A stretch of 64,000 bases of DNA from NCBI RefSeq assembly GCF_030450125.1, contig NZ_CP123923.1, positions 7,411,001 to 7,475,000 on the forward strand, read 5' to 3'. The stretch comes from Streptomyces sp. WP-1 (GTDB lineage Bacteria; Actinomycetota; Actinomycetes; Streptomycetales; Streptomycetaceae). The position numbers and the translations under genes are program-made. Under the pieces are notes generated by a model that was given only the letters and a program-made list of their open reading frames with translations, was not told the DNA's origin and did no database searches. Below, in pieces: positions 7,986-17,535 of this stretch (its first letter is position 1; every line of letters begins with the position of its first letter).

Positions 7986-9245
7986 GTGAGCGTCGAGGAG
8001 TCCGGGATGGACGACGGGATGTGGCTGACGACGGAGCAGGCGGCGAGACGGCTGGGCGTGAAGCGGGAGACGATCTACGCGTACACGAGCCGGGGGCTGC
8101 TGCGCAGAGCGAGTGACGGGGCGCGGGGGAGCAGGTTCCGGCGCGACGACATCGAGCGTCTTGCGGCGCGGGGGCGCAAGACGCGGGAACGGGAGGGCTC
8201 GCGGGCGGTACTGGAGTCGAGCATCGCGCTGATCCGTAACGACCGGTTGTTCTACCGGGGTTACGACGTGCTGCTGCTGAGCCGGGGGATGGGGTTCGAG
8301 AACGTGTCCCGACTGCTGTGGGGAGCGAGCGTGGAGGCGCTGCCCGCGGTGCCGCGCGCGTGGGCGTTCCCGCGGGAGTGGCGGTCGGTCGCCGATGTCG
8401 ACCGGGAGCGTTTCCCGCTGCCGTTGGACCGGATCGTGTCCGGGTTCGCCGCCCTGTCGGGGGCCGGGCACAGCAGTGTGATCGAGGAGGACTGCACCCT
8501 TGAGGCGCAGCGGCTCATCGCCTACGCCGTGTACTGCGCGACCGGGGTGCCGCCGGTGGAACGCGGCGGAGTGGCCGGGGCGTTGGCACAGGGGCTGCTG
8601 CCCGCGTCGCGGTGGGCGGTGATGCCGCCCGCGCTGGTGTCCCTCGTGGACGTGGCGCTGAATCTGGCGGCGGAGAACGGGCTGGCGGCGCCGACGGTGT
8701 GCAGCAGGATCGTCGCCTCGGTCGGCGGCGACATGAAGGCGGCCGTACTGGCCGGGCTGTGCGCGATGCGGGGCACCGCACCGGGCGCGGCGGCGTACCG
8801 GGTGGAGGAGCTGCTGGGCCGCTACCACGAGAATCCGGGCTGTTCACAGGTGGCCAAGCTGATCGCCTCGGACCAGCCGGTGCCGGGGATCGGGCATCTG
8901 GCGTTCCGGCAGCGGGATCCGCGGGCGGCGATCCTGCTGGAGCGGATGGCCGCGGAGTGGCCCCCGGACACCGACCTGCCCGCGGGCGGCGCGCTGCGGA
9001 TGGCCGCCCTGCGCGAGGCCCTCGCGGACATCCGCGAGGCCGGCCTGGTCCCGGTCAACCTCGACTTCGCCGTGAGCGCCCTGTGCTTCGTCGCCGGTAT
9101 GAGCCCGGGGGCGGGGGAGGCCCTGTTCTCCATAGCCCGCATCTCCGGGTGGGTCGCCCATCTGCTGGAACAGCTGACCCAGAACACCAACTTCCGCATG
9201 CACTTCGTGTACACCGGCCCCGTCCTGCGGGGCAGCAACGGCTGA
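7986..9245 (+). CDS. Citrate synthase-like protein fused to an N-terminal helix-turn-helix; catalytic His missing
   Basis: GTG start at 7986, preceded at good spacing by GGGGG (7973-7977). Residues 10-60 are a MerR/excisionase-type winged helix (WLTTEQAARRLGVKRETIYAYTSRGLLR) and residues about 75-419 align with citrate synthase. Compared with the canonical enzyme encoded at 15790, His in PLHGG is replaced by Arg262 (AMRGTA), while His304 (GIGHLAFRQRDPRA) and Asp360 (VNLDF) remain, and the RVYRTFD arginine/tyrosine region is changed. Loss of one catalytic triad residue predicts weak or no citrate synthase activity, so a ligand-sensing DNA-binding role is plausible. Similar HTH-citrate synthase-like proteins are known in streptomycetes but their function is not established to my knowledge. 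Confidence 0.8.
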   Translation: MSVEESGMDDGMWLTTEQAARRLGVKRETIYAYTSRGLLRRASDGARGSRFRRDDIERLAARGRKTREREGSRAVLESSIALIRNDRLFYRGYDVLLLSRGMGFENVSRLLWGASVEALPAVPRAWAFPREWRSVADVDRERFPLPLDRIVSGFAALSGAGHSSVIEEDCTLEAQRLIAYAVYCATGVPPVERGGVAGALAQGLLPASRWAVMPPALVSLVDVALNLAAENGLAAPTVCSRIVASVGGDMKAAVLAGLCAMRGTAPGAAAYRVEELLGRYHENPGCSQVAKLIASDQPVPGIGHLAFRQRDPRAAILLERMAAEWPPDTDLPAGGALRMAALREALADIREAGLVPVNLDFAVSALCFVAGMSPGAGEALFSIARISGWVAHLLEQLTQNTNFRMHFVYTGPVLRGSNG

Positions 9246-9459
9246 CCCTCGACCCGTCCACGGGCGCCGCCACGACCGACGGCGGCGCCCGCACGCCCCG
9301 AGCGATCCCGGGCCGGGCGTGTGGCCGAGGGGAGAACCGCCCCGGCCGCCTCCGGTCTGTGCCGCGGTGCCAGGCGGGCCCGCCTCGGCGCCCTGGGGTC
9401 GCCGATGACGGGCACCGCGGCGTTCACGTGTCACGTCAGATCAGGCGCCGCTCCCCTAG

Positions 9460-9477
9460 GAGCTGTCCGGCGGATCA
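9460..9477 (+). repeat. Left terminal inverted repeat of the IS5-family element
   Basis: 18 bp sharing a perfect 15-bp core, CTGTCCGGCGGATCA, with the right end. The transposase stop codon (9475-9477) lies inside the repeat. Confidence 0.9.
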
Positions 9478-10355
9478 TGGGCGGAGCCATAAGCGGATCG
9501 CTGCTGCGGTGACCGTGCCGTGGAAGACGTAGGCCCGTTTCTCGTAACGGGTGGCGACAGCGCGGAAGTGCTTGAGCCGGTTGATGGTCCGCTCGACCTC
9601 GTTGCGACGCCGGTAGCGCTCGCGGTCGAACCCGACGGGTCTGCCGCCCGTGCTGCCTCTGCGCCGACGGTTGGCCCGCTGGTCCCTCGGCTCAGGAATC
9701 GTGTGTTTGATCCTGCGTCTTCGCAGGTAGCGGCGGTTGCGCTGGGAACTGTAAGCCTTGTCGCCGCTGACGTGACCGGGCCGGGTCCGGGGCCGTCCGC
9801 CCAGCGGCCGGGTGACTCGGATCCGGTCCAGGACCTCGATCATCTGCGGGGCATCGCCCCATTGACCCGGCGTGAGCAGCAGGGCCATGGGACGGCATCC
9901 ACCCTCGCCGGCGAGGTGGATCTTGCAGGTCAGACCGCCCCGGGACCGTCCGAGTCCCTCATCGGGGCGGTGGTGCCGGGGCGTCGTCCTTTTTTCGGAA
10001 CCCGCGGCCTGGCCCTGCGGGCGCCGGCCGCGTGCTGGTGAGCCCGGCAGGACGTCGAGTCCACTCCGACCATCGACCAGTCGATCCGCCCCGCAAGGTC
10101 GGCGTCGGCCTGGACAGCTTGCAGGATCCGGTCCCAGGTGCCGTCCGCCGACCAGCGGCGATGCCGTTCATAGACCGTCTTCCAGGACCCATAGCGTTCC
10201 GGCAGGTCACGCCACGGGACACCGGTCCGAACCCGGAACAGGATCCCGTTGATCACTGTGCGATGGTCGCTCCACCGGCCTCCCCGACCGCCCGCGGACG
10301 GCAGATGCGGCTCGAGCAGCGACCACTCGCGATTCGTCAGATCCCCCCGACCCAT
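9475..10355 (-). CDS. IS5-family transposase, expressed by -1 ribosomal frameshift
   Basis: The first frame (10355 down to 9933) gives the N-terminal transposase part, MGRGDLTNREWSLLEPHLP to WSMVGVDSTSCRAHQHAAGA, containing the first DDE Asp (VDST). At CCG AAA AAA GGA (A-run 9995-9990) a -1 slip enters the second frame, which continues with DEGLGRSRGGLTCKIHLAGE and the conserved GDKAYSS and RRNEVERTINRLKHFR motifs to 9475, supplying the remaining Asp and Glu. The A6G slippery site is the usual frameshift signal in the IS427 group. Unshifted translation ends shortly after the slip and yields only the N-terminal product. Confidence 0.88.
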
Positions 10356-10385
10356 GCTCGATCCAACGAGCAGCCAGCCAGAAAG

Positions 10386-13300
10386 TCACGTGATCCGCCG
10401 GACAGTGCCTAGTTCGGTCACGTATCTGGTGATCAACTCCTGTGACAGGTGGGGGATGTCGTCCGTCCCGTCGAGGGACGCGGCCCGGACCGCCGCGCGG
10501 AACCGGTCCGCCGGCAGGGCGGATCCGCGCAGCGGCTGCTGCGGAGTGGCGAAGGCGTGCAGCAGGGGGAGCAGCGACTGCTGCCGCTGACGGTCGGGCA
10601 GCGCACGCAGAGCGGTCTCGAAGCGGCCGAACCACTCGGCGTAGTCCGCCACACGGGCCAGCGGGTGGCCCGCTGCCGACAGCCAGTCGACGAACGTGTC
10701 CAGCGAGATGCCGTCCTCGTGCGGGTTGACCACGTTGTACGTCCGGTGGCCCGCCCGTGCGTCGTCGCCCAGCGCGGTGACGGCCCGGGCCGTGAAGTCC
10801 ACGGGGAGCGCGTCGTAGTGTCCGCCGCCGTCGTCGCCGGTGCCGCGGGCGTAGAAGCTGCCGGGCGCCGTCCCTGTGGCCAACAGGCTCAGCAGCAGGC
10901 GGGTGAAGACGTCCGAGATGTTGACCTGGCCGGCGTAACGCGGGTGGGCGAGGATCAGGTTCGAGCGGAAGACGGCGACCGGCAGGCCGAACGCGTCGTG
11001 CGCCTCGCGCAGCAGCACCTCACCGGCCCATTTGCTGGCCGCGTACCCGTCGGCGTACGCCCCCTGGAGATCGCGGGTCGCGCAGGCGGTGCGGATGTCC
11101 GCCGACTCGTCGGCCGCTGCCTCGTCGCCGAAGACGACGGCGACCGTCGACAGATAGGTGAACTGCTTGATCCGGGACGTGACCGCGAGCCTGATCAGTT
11201 CGGCCGTTCCCCCTACGTTGGGGCCGAACAACTGGTCATAGGGCAGGAGGTGGTTGACCTGTGCCGCCGGATGGACGATCAGGTCCACGGTGTCGGCCAG
11301 TCGCCGCCAGGTCTCCTCGTCGAGCCCGAGGCCCGGTTCCCCGATGTCGCCGGGGAGCACGCGCAGATGCCCGTCGGCGGCCTCGCGGTAACGCCTGAGG
11401 AGTTCCGGGTCGCCGCTGTCGAACGCCGCGTCGAGCCGTGCCCGGGCCGCCTCGGCGGAGGAGCCGCGGACCAGGCACACCAGCGTCCCGTCCCGCTCGG
11501 CCAGGCGCTCCAGCCATTCCAGGCACAGGAAACGGCCGAGGTAGCCGTTGGCGCCGGTCAGCAGGACGGTACGGGCCTCGGGCAGCGGACCGGCCGGCCG
11601 GTGCGCGGCGGTGCGGGGGTCGAGGAACGCGTCCAGCCGTAGATCGCCCGCGTCGAGTCGCGTCGCGGCCGGGCCGTGGACGCTGTCGGCGGTGGGGCGA
11701 CGGTGTTCCGACGCGAGCGCCCGCTCGATGTGATCCGCCACCTGCCGAAGGGTGTTGACCGGACTGATGACCACGTCCACGGGGACGTCGACGTGGAAGA
11801 TCTCCTTCAAGGTCTGGGAGAACGACAGTGCCGTGAGGCTGTCACCGCCGAGTTCGAGGAAGCGGATGCCGGGCGCCACGGCGGCGTCCTCCTGCCCGAG
11901 AAGCGCCCGGACCGTCCGCAGCACGGTGTCCAGGACCGGCACGTCGGCGCCGATGCGGCGCAGTGCCTCCAGCTCGGTGGCCTCACGGTCGGACAACTCG
12001 GCGTACAGCGCTTCGAGACGCTCGCCGTAGCGCTTCGTCAGGGCCGGTCGCAGCGGCTTGCGCACTCCGGAGAGCAGCCCGTTCTCCTGACTGAACGGCT
12101 CGCTCTCCACCAGGAGATCCCGTGGCACCTCGTAGGAGTTCAGTCCCGCCTCGGCCGCGAGGCTCCGCAGCGATTCCCGCAGCACCGCCCTGAGACGCCG
12201 GGGGTCACCGGCGGCGCTGTCGAGGGCGTCCCGCGTGGGTACGACGACCGCGAGCAGACAGGGGCGGGCACTGTTGCCGTACAGGAAGATCTGCCGGACG
12301 GCCGGACTGCCGCCGAAGAGCGCCTCCAGCCGGGAGACGGTCACGAACTCGCCCTGCGACAGCTTGAGGACGTTGGCGCGGCGGTCCACGTACCTCAGCT
12401 CGTCGGGACCGACGCGGGCCATGATGTCGCCGGTGCGGTAGAAGCCGTCCTCGTCGAAGACCTCACGGGTGGCGTCCGGGCGCCGGAAGTAGCCCGGCAC
12501 GAGCCGCTCGGACCTGATCAGCAACTCGCCCCTGGGATACGGCGAGTCGGTGCCGAAGTATCCCAGCTCGGGAACGTCGGCCAGCTTGTGGCCGGTCACC
12601 GGCGGGCACAGCACGCGGCCGTCGAGGAAGACGATCCCGGCCTCCGTCGATCCGTAGCCGTCCAGCAGCCGCACGTGCAGGCAGCTCTCCACGAAGGCCG
12701 TCATCTCCGTGCTGAGCGGAGCCGAGGCGCTGACGGCCCATAAGAGGCGCCCGCCCATGACCTTTTCCCGCAGTTCCTCCGTCACCTGCTCCTCGGACTC
12801 GGTGGCGTCCCGGCCCGTCTCGTCACGGCGGGACAGCTCGTCCCGGTGGTGGCGCAGAAGCATGTCGGCGATGCGGGGCACCATGACGAACTCGGTGGGG
12901 CGCACCAGGGAGAGATCTTCGAACAGCGTCGACAGGTCGCCGGCCGCCGGGAAGCAGACCAGGCCACCCTTGGCGAGCGTGCCGAACAGCACGCCCCTGC
13001 CGATCATGTGACTGAGCGGCAGATAGTTCAGCACGATGGCGGGCCACGACGCCTGGCCGGGCACGAAGTCGACCCAGAACTGGCTGACCACACGCTCGGT
13101 GTACATGGCGCCCTTGGGGGTGCCCGTACTGCCCGAGGTGTAGATCAGCGTGCTGAGCGCGTCGGCCGCCGACGTCGCGGGAACCCGTGGGACCGAGGGC
13201 AAGCCCCGTCCCCGGTCGATGACCGACGCCAAGGTGTCCAGGACGACGCCCCGGCCGCGCGCGGAGCCCAGGGCCTCCTGGTGCGCGGTGACCTCGGGGC

Positions 13301-13898
13301 GGTGGCCCACGACGACGATCCTGCCCAGCGAGGGGGCGTTCGCCGCGATCCGGAGCGCGACGTCCAGATGGTCGGCGTCCACCGCGAGCAGCCGCGGTCC
13401 GGTCTGCTCGATGATGGGGCCCAGGTGTTCGGCGGAGGCACCGGCCGGCAGCGGAACGGACACCGCGCCGGAGCGCACACAGGCCAGCTCCACCACGGTG
13501 TACTCGATGCCGGGGCGACCGAGAACGGCTACGAAATCCCCGGGTCGCACGGGGAGTTCGGGGTGGTGCCGCCACTCGGAGGCCACGGCGCCGGCCCGTT
13601 CCCACAGTGCGCCGTAGGTGAGCGTGTCGAACCGCTTCAGCAGGCGCGGCGCGGTGCGGCCCGTCTCCGGGTCGGTGAACGGCTCCGTGGCCCGCTCGCC
13701 GAGAGCGGGGCGGTCCGCGTACGCCTCCATCACCGTGGCCACCAGGGCGGCGAGGGGCAGTCCGGGCCGCCGGATCGCCTCGGTGACGGTGTCCAGGGGC
13801 GCGGTGTCGCGGAACTGCGCGTCGGTTGCGTACAGATGGGCGCCTCGTCGGCGGGCGCGGGCGTCCAGTTCGTCGGCGGGGAGTCGGGAGAGGGGCAT
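10386..13898 (-). CDS. car: Carboxylic acid reductase (adenylation - carrier - thioester reductase)
   Basis: The 1170-residue protein has the full CAR architecture: an adenylation domain with LIYTSGSTGTPKGAMYTE (251-268), DGYGSTEAG (413-421) and the hinge region YVDRRANVLKLSQGEFV (503-519); a carrier domain with phosphopantetheine Ser686 in ELGGDSLTAL; and an NADPH-dependent reductase domain with TGANGYLGRF (781-790) and a YAASKW tyrosine-lysine pair. It converts a carboxylic acid to its aldehyde using ATP and NADPH and needs a phosphopantetheinyl transferase, which is not in the window. Start ATG 13898 has AAGGAG at 8 bases. It lies 73 bases downstream of the GntR gene on the same strand. 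The last six residues and the stop come from the IS end (see findings); the enzyme core is intact. Confidence 0.9.
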   Translation of the reverse strand: MPLSRLPADELDARARRRGAHLYATDAQFRDTAPLDTVTEAIRRPGLPLAALVATVMEAYADRPALGERATEPFTDPETGRTAPRLLKRFDTLTYGALWERAGAVASEWRHHPELPVRPGDFVAVLGRPGIEYTVVELACVRSGAVSVPLPAGASAEHLGPIIEQTGPRLLAVDADHLDVALRIAANAPSLGRIVVVGHRPEVTAHQEALGSARGRGVVLDTLASVIDRGRGLPSVPRVPATSAADALSTLIYTSGSTGTPKGAMYTERVVSQFWVDFVPGQASWPAIVLNYLPLSHMIGRGVLFGTLAKGGLVCFPAAGDLSTLFEDLSLVRPTEFVMVPRIADMLLRHHRDELSRRDETGRDATESEEQVTEELREKVMGGRLLWAVSASAPLSTEMTAFVESCLHVRLLDGYGSTEAGIVFLDGRVLCPPVTGHKLADVPELGYFGTDSPYPRGELLIRSERLVPGYFRRPDATREVFDEDGFYRTGDIMARVGPDELRYVDRRANVLKLSQGEFVTVSRLEALFGGSPAVRQIFLYGNSARPCLLAVVVPTRDALDSAAGDPRRLRAVLRESLRSLAAEAGLNSYEVPRDLLVESEPFSQENGLLSGVRKPLRPALTKRYGERLEALYAELSDREATELEALRRIGADVPVLDTVLRTVRALLGQEDAAVAPGIRFLELGGDSLTALSFSQTLKEIFHVDVPVDVVISPVNTLRQVADHIERALASEHRRPTADSVHGPAATRLDAGDLRLDAFLDPRTAAHRPAGPLPEARTVLLTGANGYLGRFLCLEWLERLAERDGTLVCLVRGSSAEAARARLDAAFDSGDPELLRRYREAADGHLRVLPGDIGEPGLGLDEETWRRLADTVDLIVHPAAQVNHLLPYDQLFGPNVGGTAELIRLAVTSRIKQFTYLSTVAVVFGDEAAADESADIRTACATRDLQGAYADGYAASKWAGEVLLREAHDAFGLPVAVFRSNLILAHPRYAGQVNISDVFTRLLLSLLATGTAPGSFYARGTGDDGGGHYDALPVDFTARAVTALGDDARAGHRTYNVVNPHEDGISLDTFVDWLSAAGHPLARVADYAEWFGRFETALRALPDRQRQQSLLPLLHAFATPQQPLRGSALPADRFRAAVRAASLDGTDDIPHLSQELITRYVTELGTVRRIT
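10391..10408 (-). repeat. Right terminal inverted repeat of the IS5-family element
   Basis: Reverse complement of the left repeat with two mismatches. It also supplies the final codons and stop of the interrupted carboxylic acid reductase gene. Confidence 0.9.
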
Positions 13899-13971
13899 GG
13901 GGCATCTCCTTCTGTGACAGGGAAATCCTGTGGATGGGGGCGGCGTTCGGGCACCACGTCCGCCCGAGAGC

Positions 13972-14682
13972 TCACTGCTCTTGCGTCGCTCCCGGTGCGC
14001 CGTTCTCGTGGTCGCGGGTGAGCCGGACGACCGCGGCCGCCGCCTCGCGCGCCTCGCCCACGTCCTGGGCCTCGATCGCGTCGACCAGCCGCCGGTGCAG
14101 CCGGGCGTGGTCCTCCGCGTGGGCGGCGTCCCAGGTCAGACCGCCCAGGGACGAGGTGAGCGCCGTACCGAGGTAGTCGTACACCTCGACCAGCAGCTCG
14201 TTGCCGCTCGCGCGGACCACGGCCCGGTGGAACAGCGCGTCCACGCTCGTGGCCGCGGCGGTGTCCGCACCGGCGGCAGCCGCGTCGGCGTCGGCCAGCA
14301 GCTCCCGCATCTGCCGCAGCTGTGCCTCGTCGCGGCGCAGGGCCGCGGCCCCCGAGGCGTACTCCTCCAGTACGGTGCGCAGCTCCAGCACGTTGTCCCG
14401 CTGCGCGGCGCTCGCCCGCCGCACCATGACCGACTGGAGCTCGCTGGACGAGCGGACATAGGTGCCGTCCCCGGCGCGGGGCTCCAGCAGCCCCAGGTGC
14501 ACCAGCGCACCGATCGCCTCCCGCAGCGTGCTGCGTCCGACCCCGAGTTCCTCGATGAGGGCCTGTTCCGAGGGGATCCGGGACCCCACCGGCCAGCCCC
14601 CGGCCTCGATGTGCGAGCGGAGACTGTCCACGAGCTGGGCGGACAGACTGGCCGTCCGGCGCGGTGCGTTGATGCGTTTCAT
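13972..14682 (-). CDS. GntR-family transcriptional regulator, FCD (FadR C-terminal) subfamily
   Basis: A 236-residue regulator. The N-terminal winged helix (residues 10-75) contains GSRIPSEQALIEELGVGRSTLREAIGAL; the C-terminal FCD domain contains the metal/ligand His residues in DALFHRAVV and EDHARLHRRLVDA. FCD regulators typically bind organic acids (pyruvate, lactate, malonate, citrate-type ligands), which fits the neighbouring citrate synthase and PrpD-like genes. It precedes the carboxylic acid reductase gene on the same strand and faces the YrdC-citrate synthase operon, so it is the probable local regulator of both arms. Confidence 0.85.
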   Translation of the reverse strand: MKRINAPRRTASLSAQLVDSLRSHIEAGGWPVGSRIPSEQALIEELGVGRSTLREAIGALVHLGLLEPRAGDGTYVRSSSELQSVMVRRASAAQRDNVLELRTVLEEYASGAAALRRDEAQLRQMRELLADADAAAAGADTAAATSVDALFHRAVVRASGNELLVEVYDYLGTALTSSLGGLTWDAAHAEDHARLHRRLVDAIEAQDVGEAREAAAAVVRLTRDHENGAPGATQEQ

Positions 14683-15016
14683 GGGAACAACCTACACAAA
14701 CATCAGACGTTTGAACATCATGCTGATGACGCTCCGACGCCGGGGCCCCTGCCGGGCCTGCCCGCCCGCCCCGGCGAGCCGTTTCCGTGACCGCTCCTTC
14801 GCTTTGTGTCACCGTCCCGCGAAACCGCTTTCCCTCGCCCTGTCGCGGACCTGTATCGCCGCTGTGTATGCGCGCCCCGTTTCGCCGGTTGTGGATGTTG
14901 ATTGATTTGCTAATCACGATTGACCGGGTGCGGGGCGCTGCGGAGACTGGGTAATGATCGAGACCGGGCTGCGATCTGCGTCCGGCCGGTAAGCGGCGGC
15001 TTTGAATGGAGGTGTC
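14683..15016. promoter_or_regulatory. 334-bp divergent control region with candidate FCD operators
   Basis: No gene fits here. Just upstream of the GntR start, AAACATCAGACGTTT (14698-14712) is a near-palindrome, and CATCAG (14701-14706) is repeated inverted as CTGATG (14723-14728). A second element, TGATT-TGCT-AATCA (14903-14916), is a perfect 5-bp inverted repeat in a locally AT-rich patch about 100 bases before the YrdC-like gene. Both are placed where a repressor of the two divergent transcripts would bind; the assignment is inferred. Confidence 0.4.
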
Positions 15017-15730
15017 ATGGCGGGCCTGATCCTTGAGGAATCCGAGTCTTCCCTGGCCGAGGTGGCGGGCATTCTCGGTGACGGCGGTGTCGTTGTCGTC
15101 CCGAGCCGGACGAATTATGTGCTGATCTGTGACGCGGAGAACGAAAAGGCGATCGCCCGTGTCTTCGAGGCGAAGAAGCGCACGAAATTCGGCCCGCTGA
15201 CACTCGCGGTGCCGAGGATCGAGGACACGGAAAAGTACGTCGGATTCCCCGAGGGATTCGGGCTGCCCGAACTGAAGCGGATATGGCCGGCGGAGATCTC
15301 TTTCATCTTCGATCTCACGTACGCGTTCTCGCCGCGGATGACGATGGGCGCGAACACCGTCGCGGTGATGTACCAGCGCTCCTGCGCGCTGAACCGCCTC
15401 CTGGAGGTGTTCGGCCGGCCGGTCGCGCTGACCTCGGCGAACCTCTCGGGGCAGGGCAACTTCGTCGTCACCCGCGAGAAGGCGATCGCGGACGTCGGCG
15501 GCGCGGTGGACGCGGTCCTCGTCAACGACCGCGACGACGAGTGCGTCGATGTCGAGGCCGAGGGTGTCAACCCGTCGAACACCATCGTGGACTTCACCTT
15601 CGAGCGGCCCTACCTGGTGCGCGACGGCGCCTACCCGCCCTCGCTGCTGCTGCCCGTCATCCCGGACCTGGTCCTCGACACCGACGCCTACAAGGCCGCG
15701 CTGGCCGAACGCCTGAGCGTGGCGCTGTGA
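15017..15730 (+). CDS. Sua5/YciO/YrdC-family protein (threonylcarbamoyl-AMP synthase-like)
   Basis: The 237-residue protein has YrdC landmarks: GGVVVVPSRTNYVLICDA near residue 30, the nucleotide-contacting KKRTKFGPLTL segment and the TSANLSGQ loop. Housekeeping members make threonylcarbamoyl-AMP for tRNA t6A; members inside biosynthetic clusters can supply or transfer carbamoyl groups. Position as first gene of a six-enzyme run, rather than near tRNA-modification genes, and sequence divergence (THR for PRO after KxR) suggest a specialised copy. The ATG at 15017 follows GGAGG with only 4-nt spacing; an in-frame TTG at 15002 is less likely. Exact reaction unknown. Confidence 0.75.
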   Translation: MAGLILEESESSLAEVAGILGDGGVVVVPSRTNYVLICDAENEKAIARVFEAKKRTKFGPLTLAVPRIEDTEKYVGFPEGFGLPELKRIWPAEISFIFDLTYAFSPRMTMGANTVAVMYQRSCALNRLLEVFGRPVALTSANLSGQGNFVVTREKAIADVGGAVDAVLVNDRDDECVDVEAEGVNPSNTIVDFTFERPYLVRDGAYPPSLLLPVIPDLVLDTDAYKAALAERLSVAL

Positions 15731-15789
15731 GCCACCCGGCCCACACCGCCGACGCAGCCCACGGACACACGAACTAGGGGACGACCTGG

Positions 15790-17073
<1,284 letters not shown>

Positions 17074-17535
17074 CCCACCGCCCCACCCGCGCCCCCGCCG
17101 TGCACACGGCCACCGAAGGGCGCCCCGCGGACGGCTGCGCGCGTCTCTCCCTCACCGAGGCGCGCGCAGCCCCTCGCCCGGCCCGGCGGCCCCGCGCCAT
17201 TCCGGTTCCCGCCATTCCGCTTTTCTCCCGTCCGGCATCCCGCCCGTTTTCCGGCGCCCGCCCCGTGACCGTGTCCTTTCTTTCGTCGCACGCCATTGTT
17301 TCGTGCTCTTTTCCGTGGTGTTCCATGTGGCTTTCCGTCGTACGGCCCTCCGCACCCGACCGGCACCTTCTTGCTTTCGTGTATGGATCAACTTTCACTG
17401 ATACTGATTCGCCGATCAACCTTGACCGGATTCTTTCCCTGCGGCGAATATCTCAGTCGAGCGCCTTCGAGATCCCATGAGCGTCTGAGTTCCGTGGGGC
17501 GAGGGTGCAGTCGATCCCCCAGGGGGAGGGAAAGG
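17074..17535 (+). promoter_or_regulatory. 462-bp intergenic region with a 28-bp-spaced direct repeat
   Basis: No gene is evident between the citrate synthase and PrpD-like genes. The second half is relatively AT-rich and contains GATCAAC twice (17386-17392 and 17414-17420) in the contexts GATCAACTTTCAC and GATCAACCTTGAC. Such a size and composition suggest a secondary promoter for the downstream genes; the repeat could be a regulator site. Confidence 0.4.

Larger units (their letters stand above)
9460..10408 (-). mobile_element. IS5-family (IS427-like) insertion sequence, intact, 949 bp
   Basis: The element is bounded by 18-bp imperfect terminal inverted repeats (16/18 identical) and flanked on both sides by CTAG (9456-9459 and 10409-10412), consistent with the CTAG/TA target preference of this IS group. 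It encodes one transposase in two frames joined by a slippery A6 run. It lies in the last codons of the carboxylic acid reductase gene. The lack of decay in its ends and coding region suggests a recent insertion. Confidence 0.9.
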
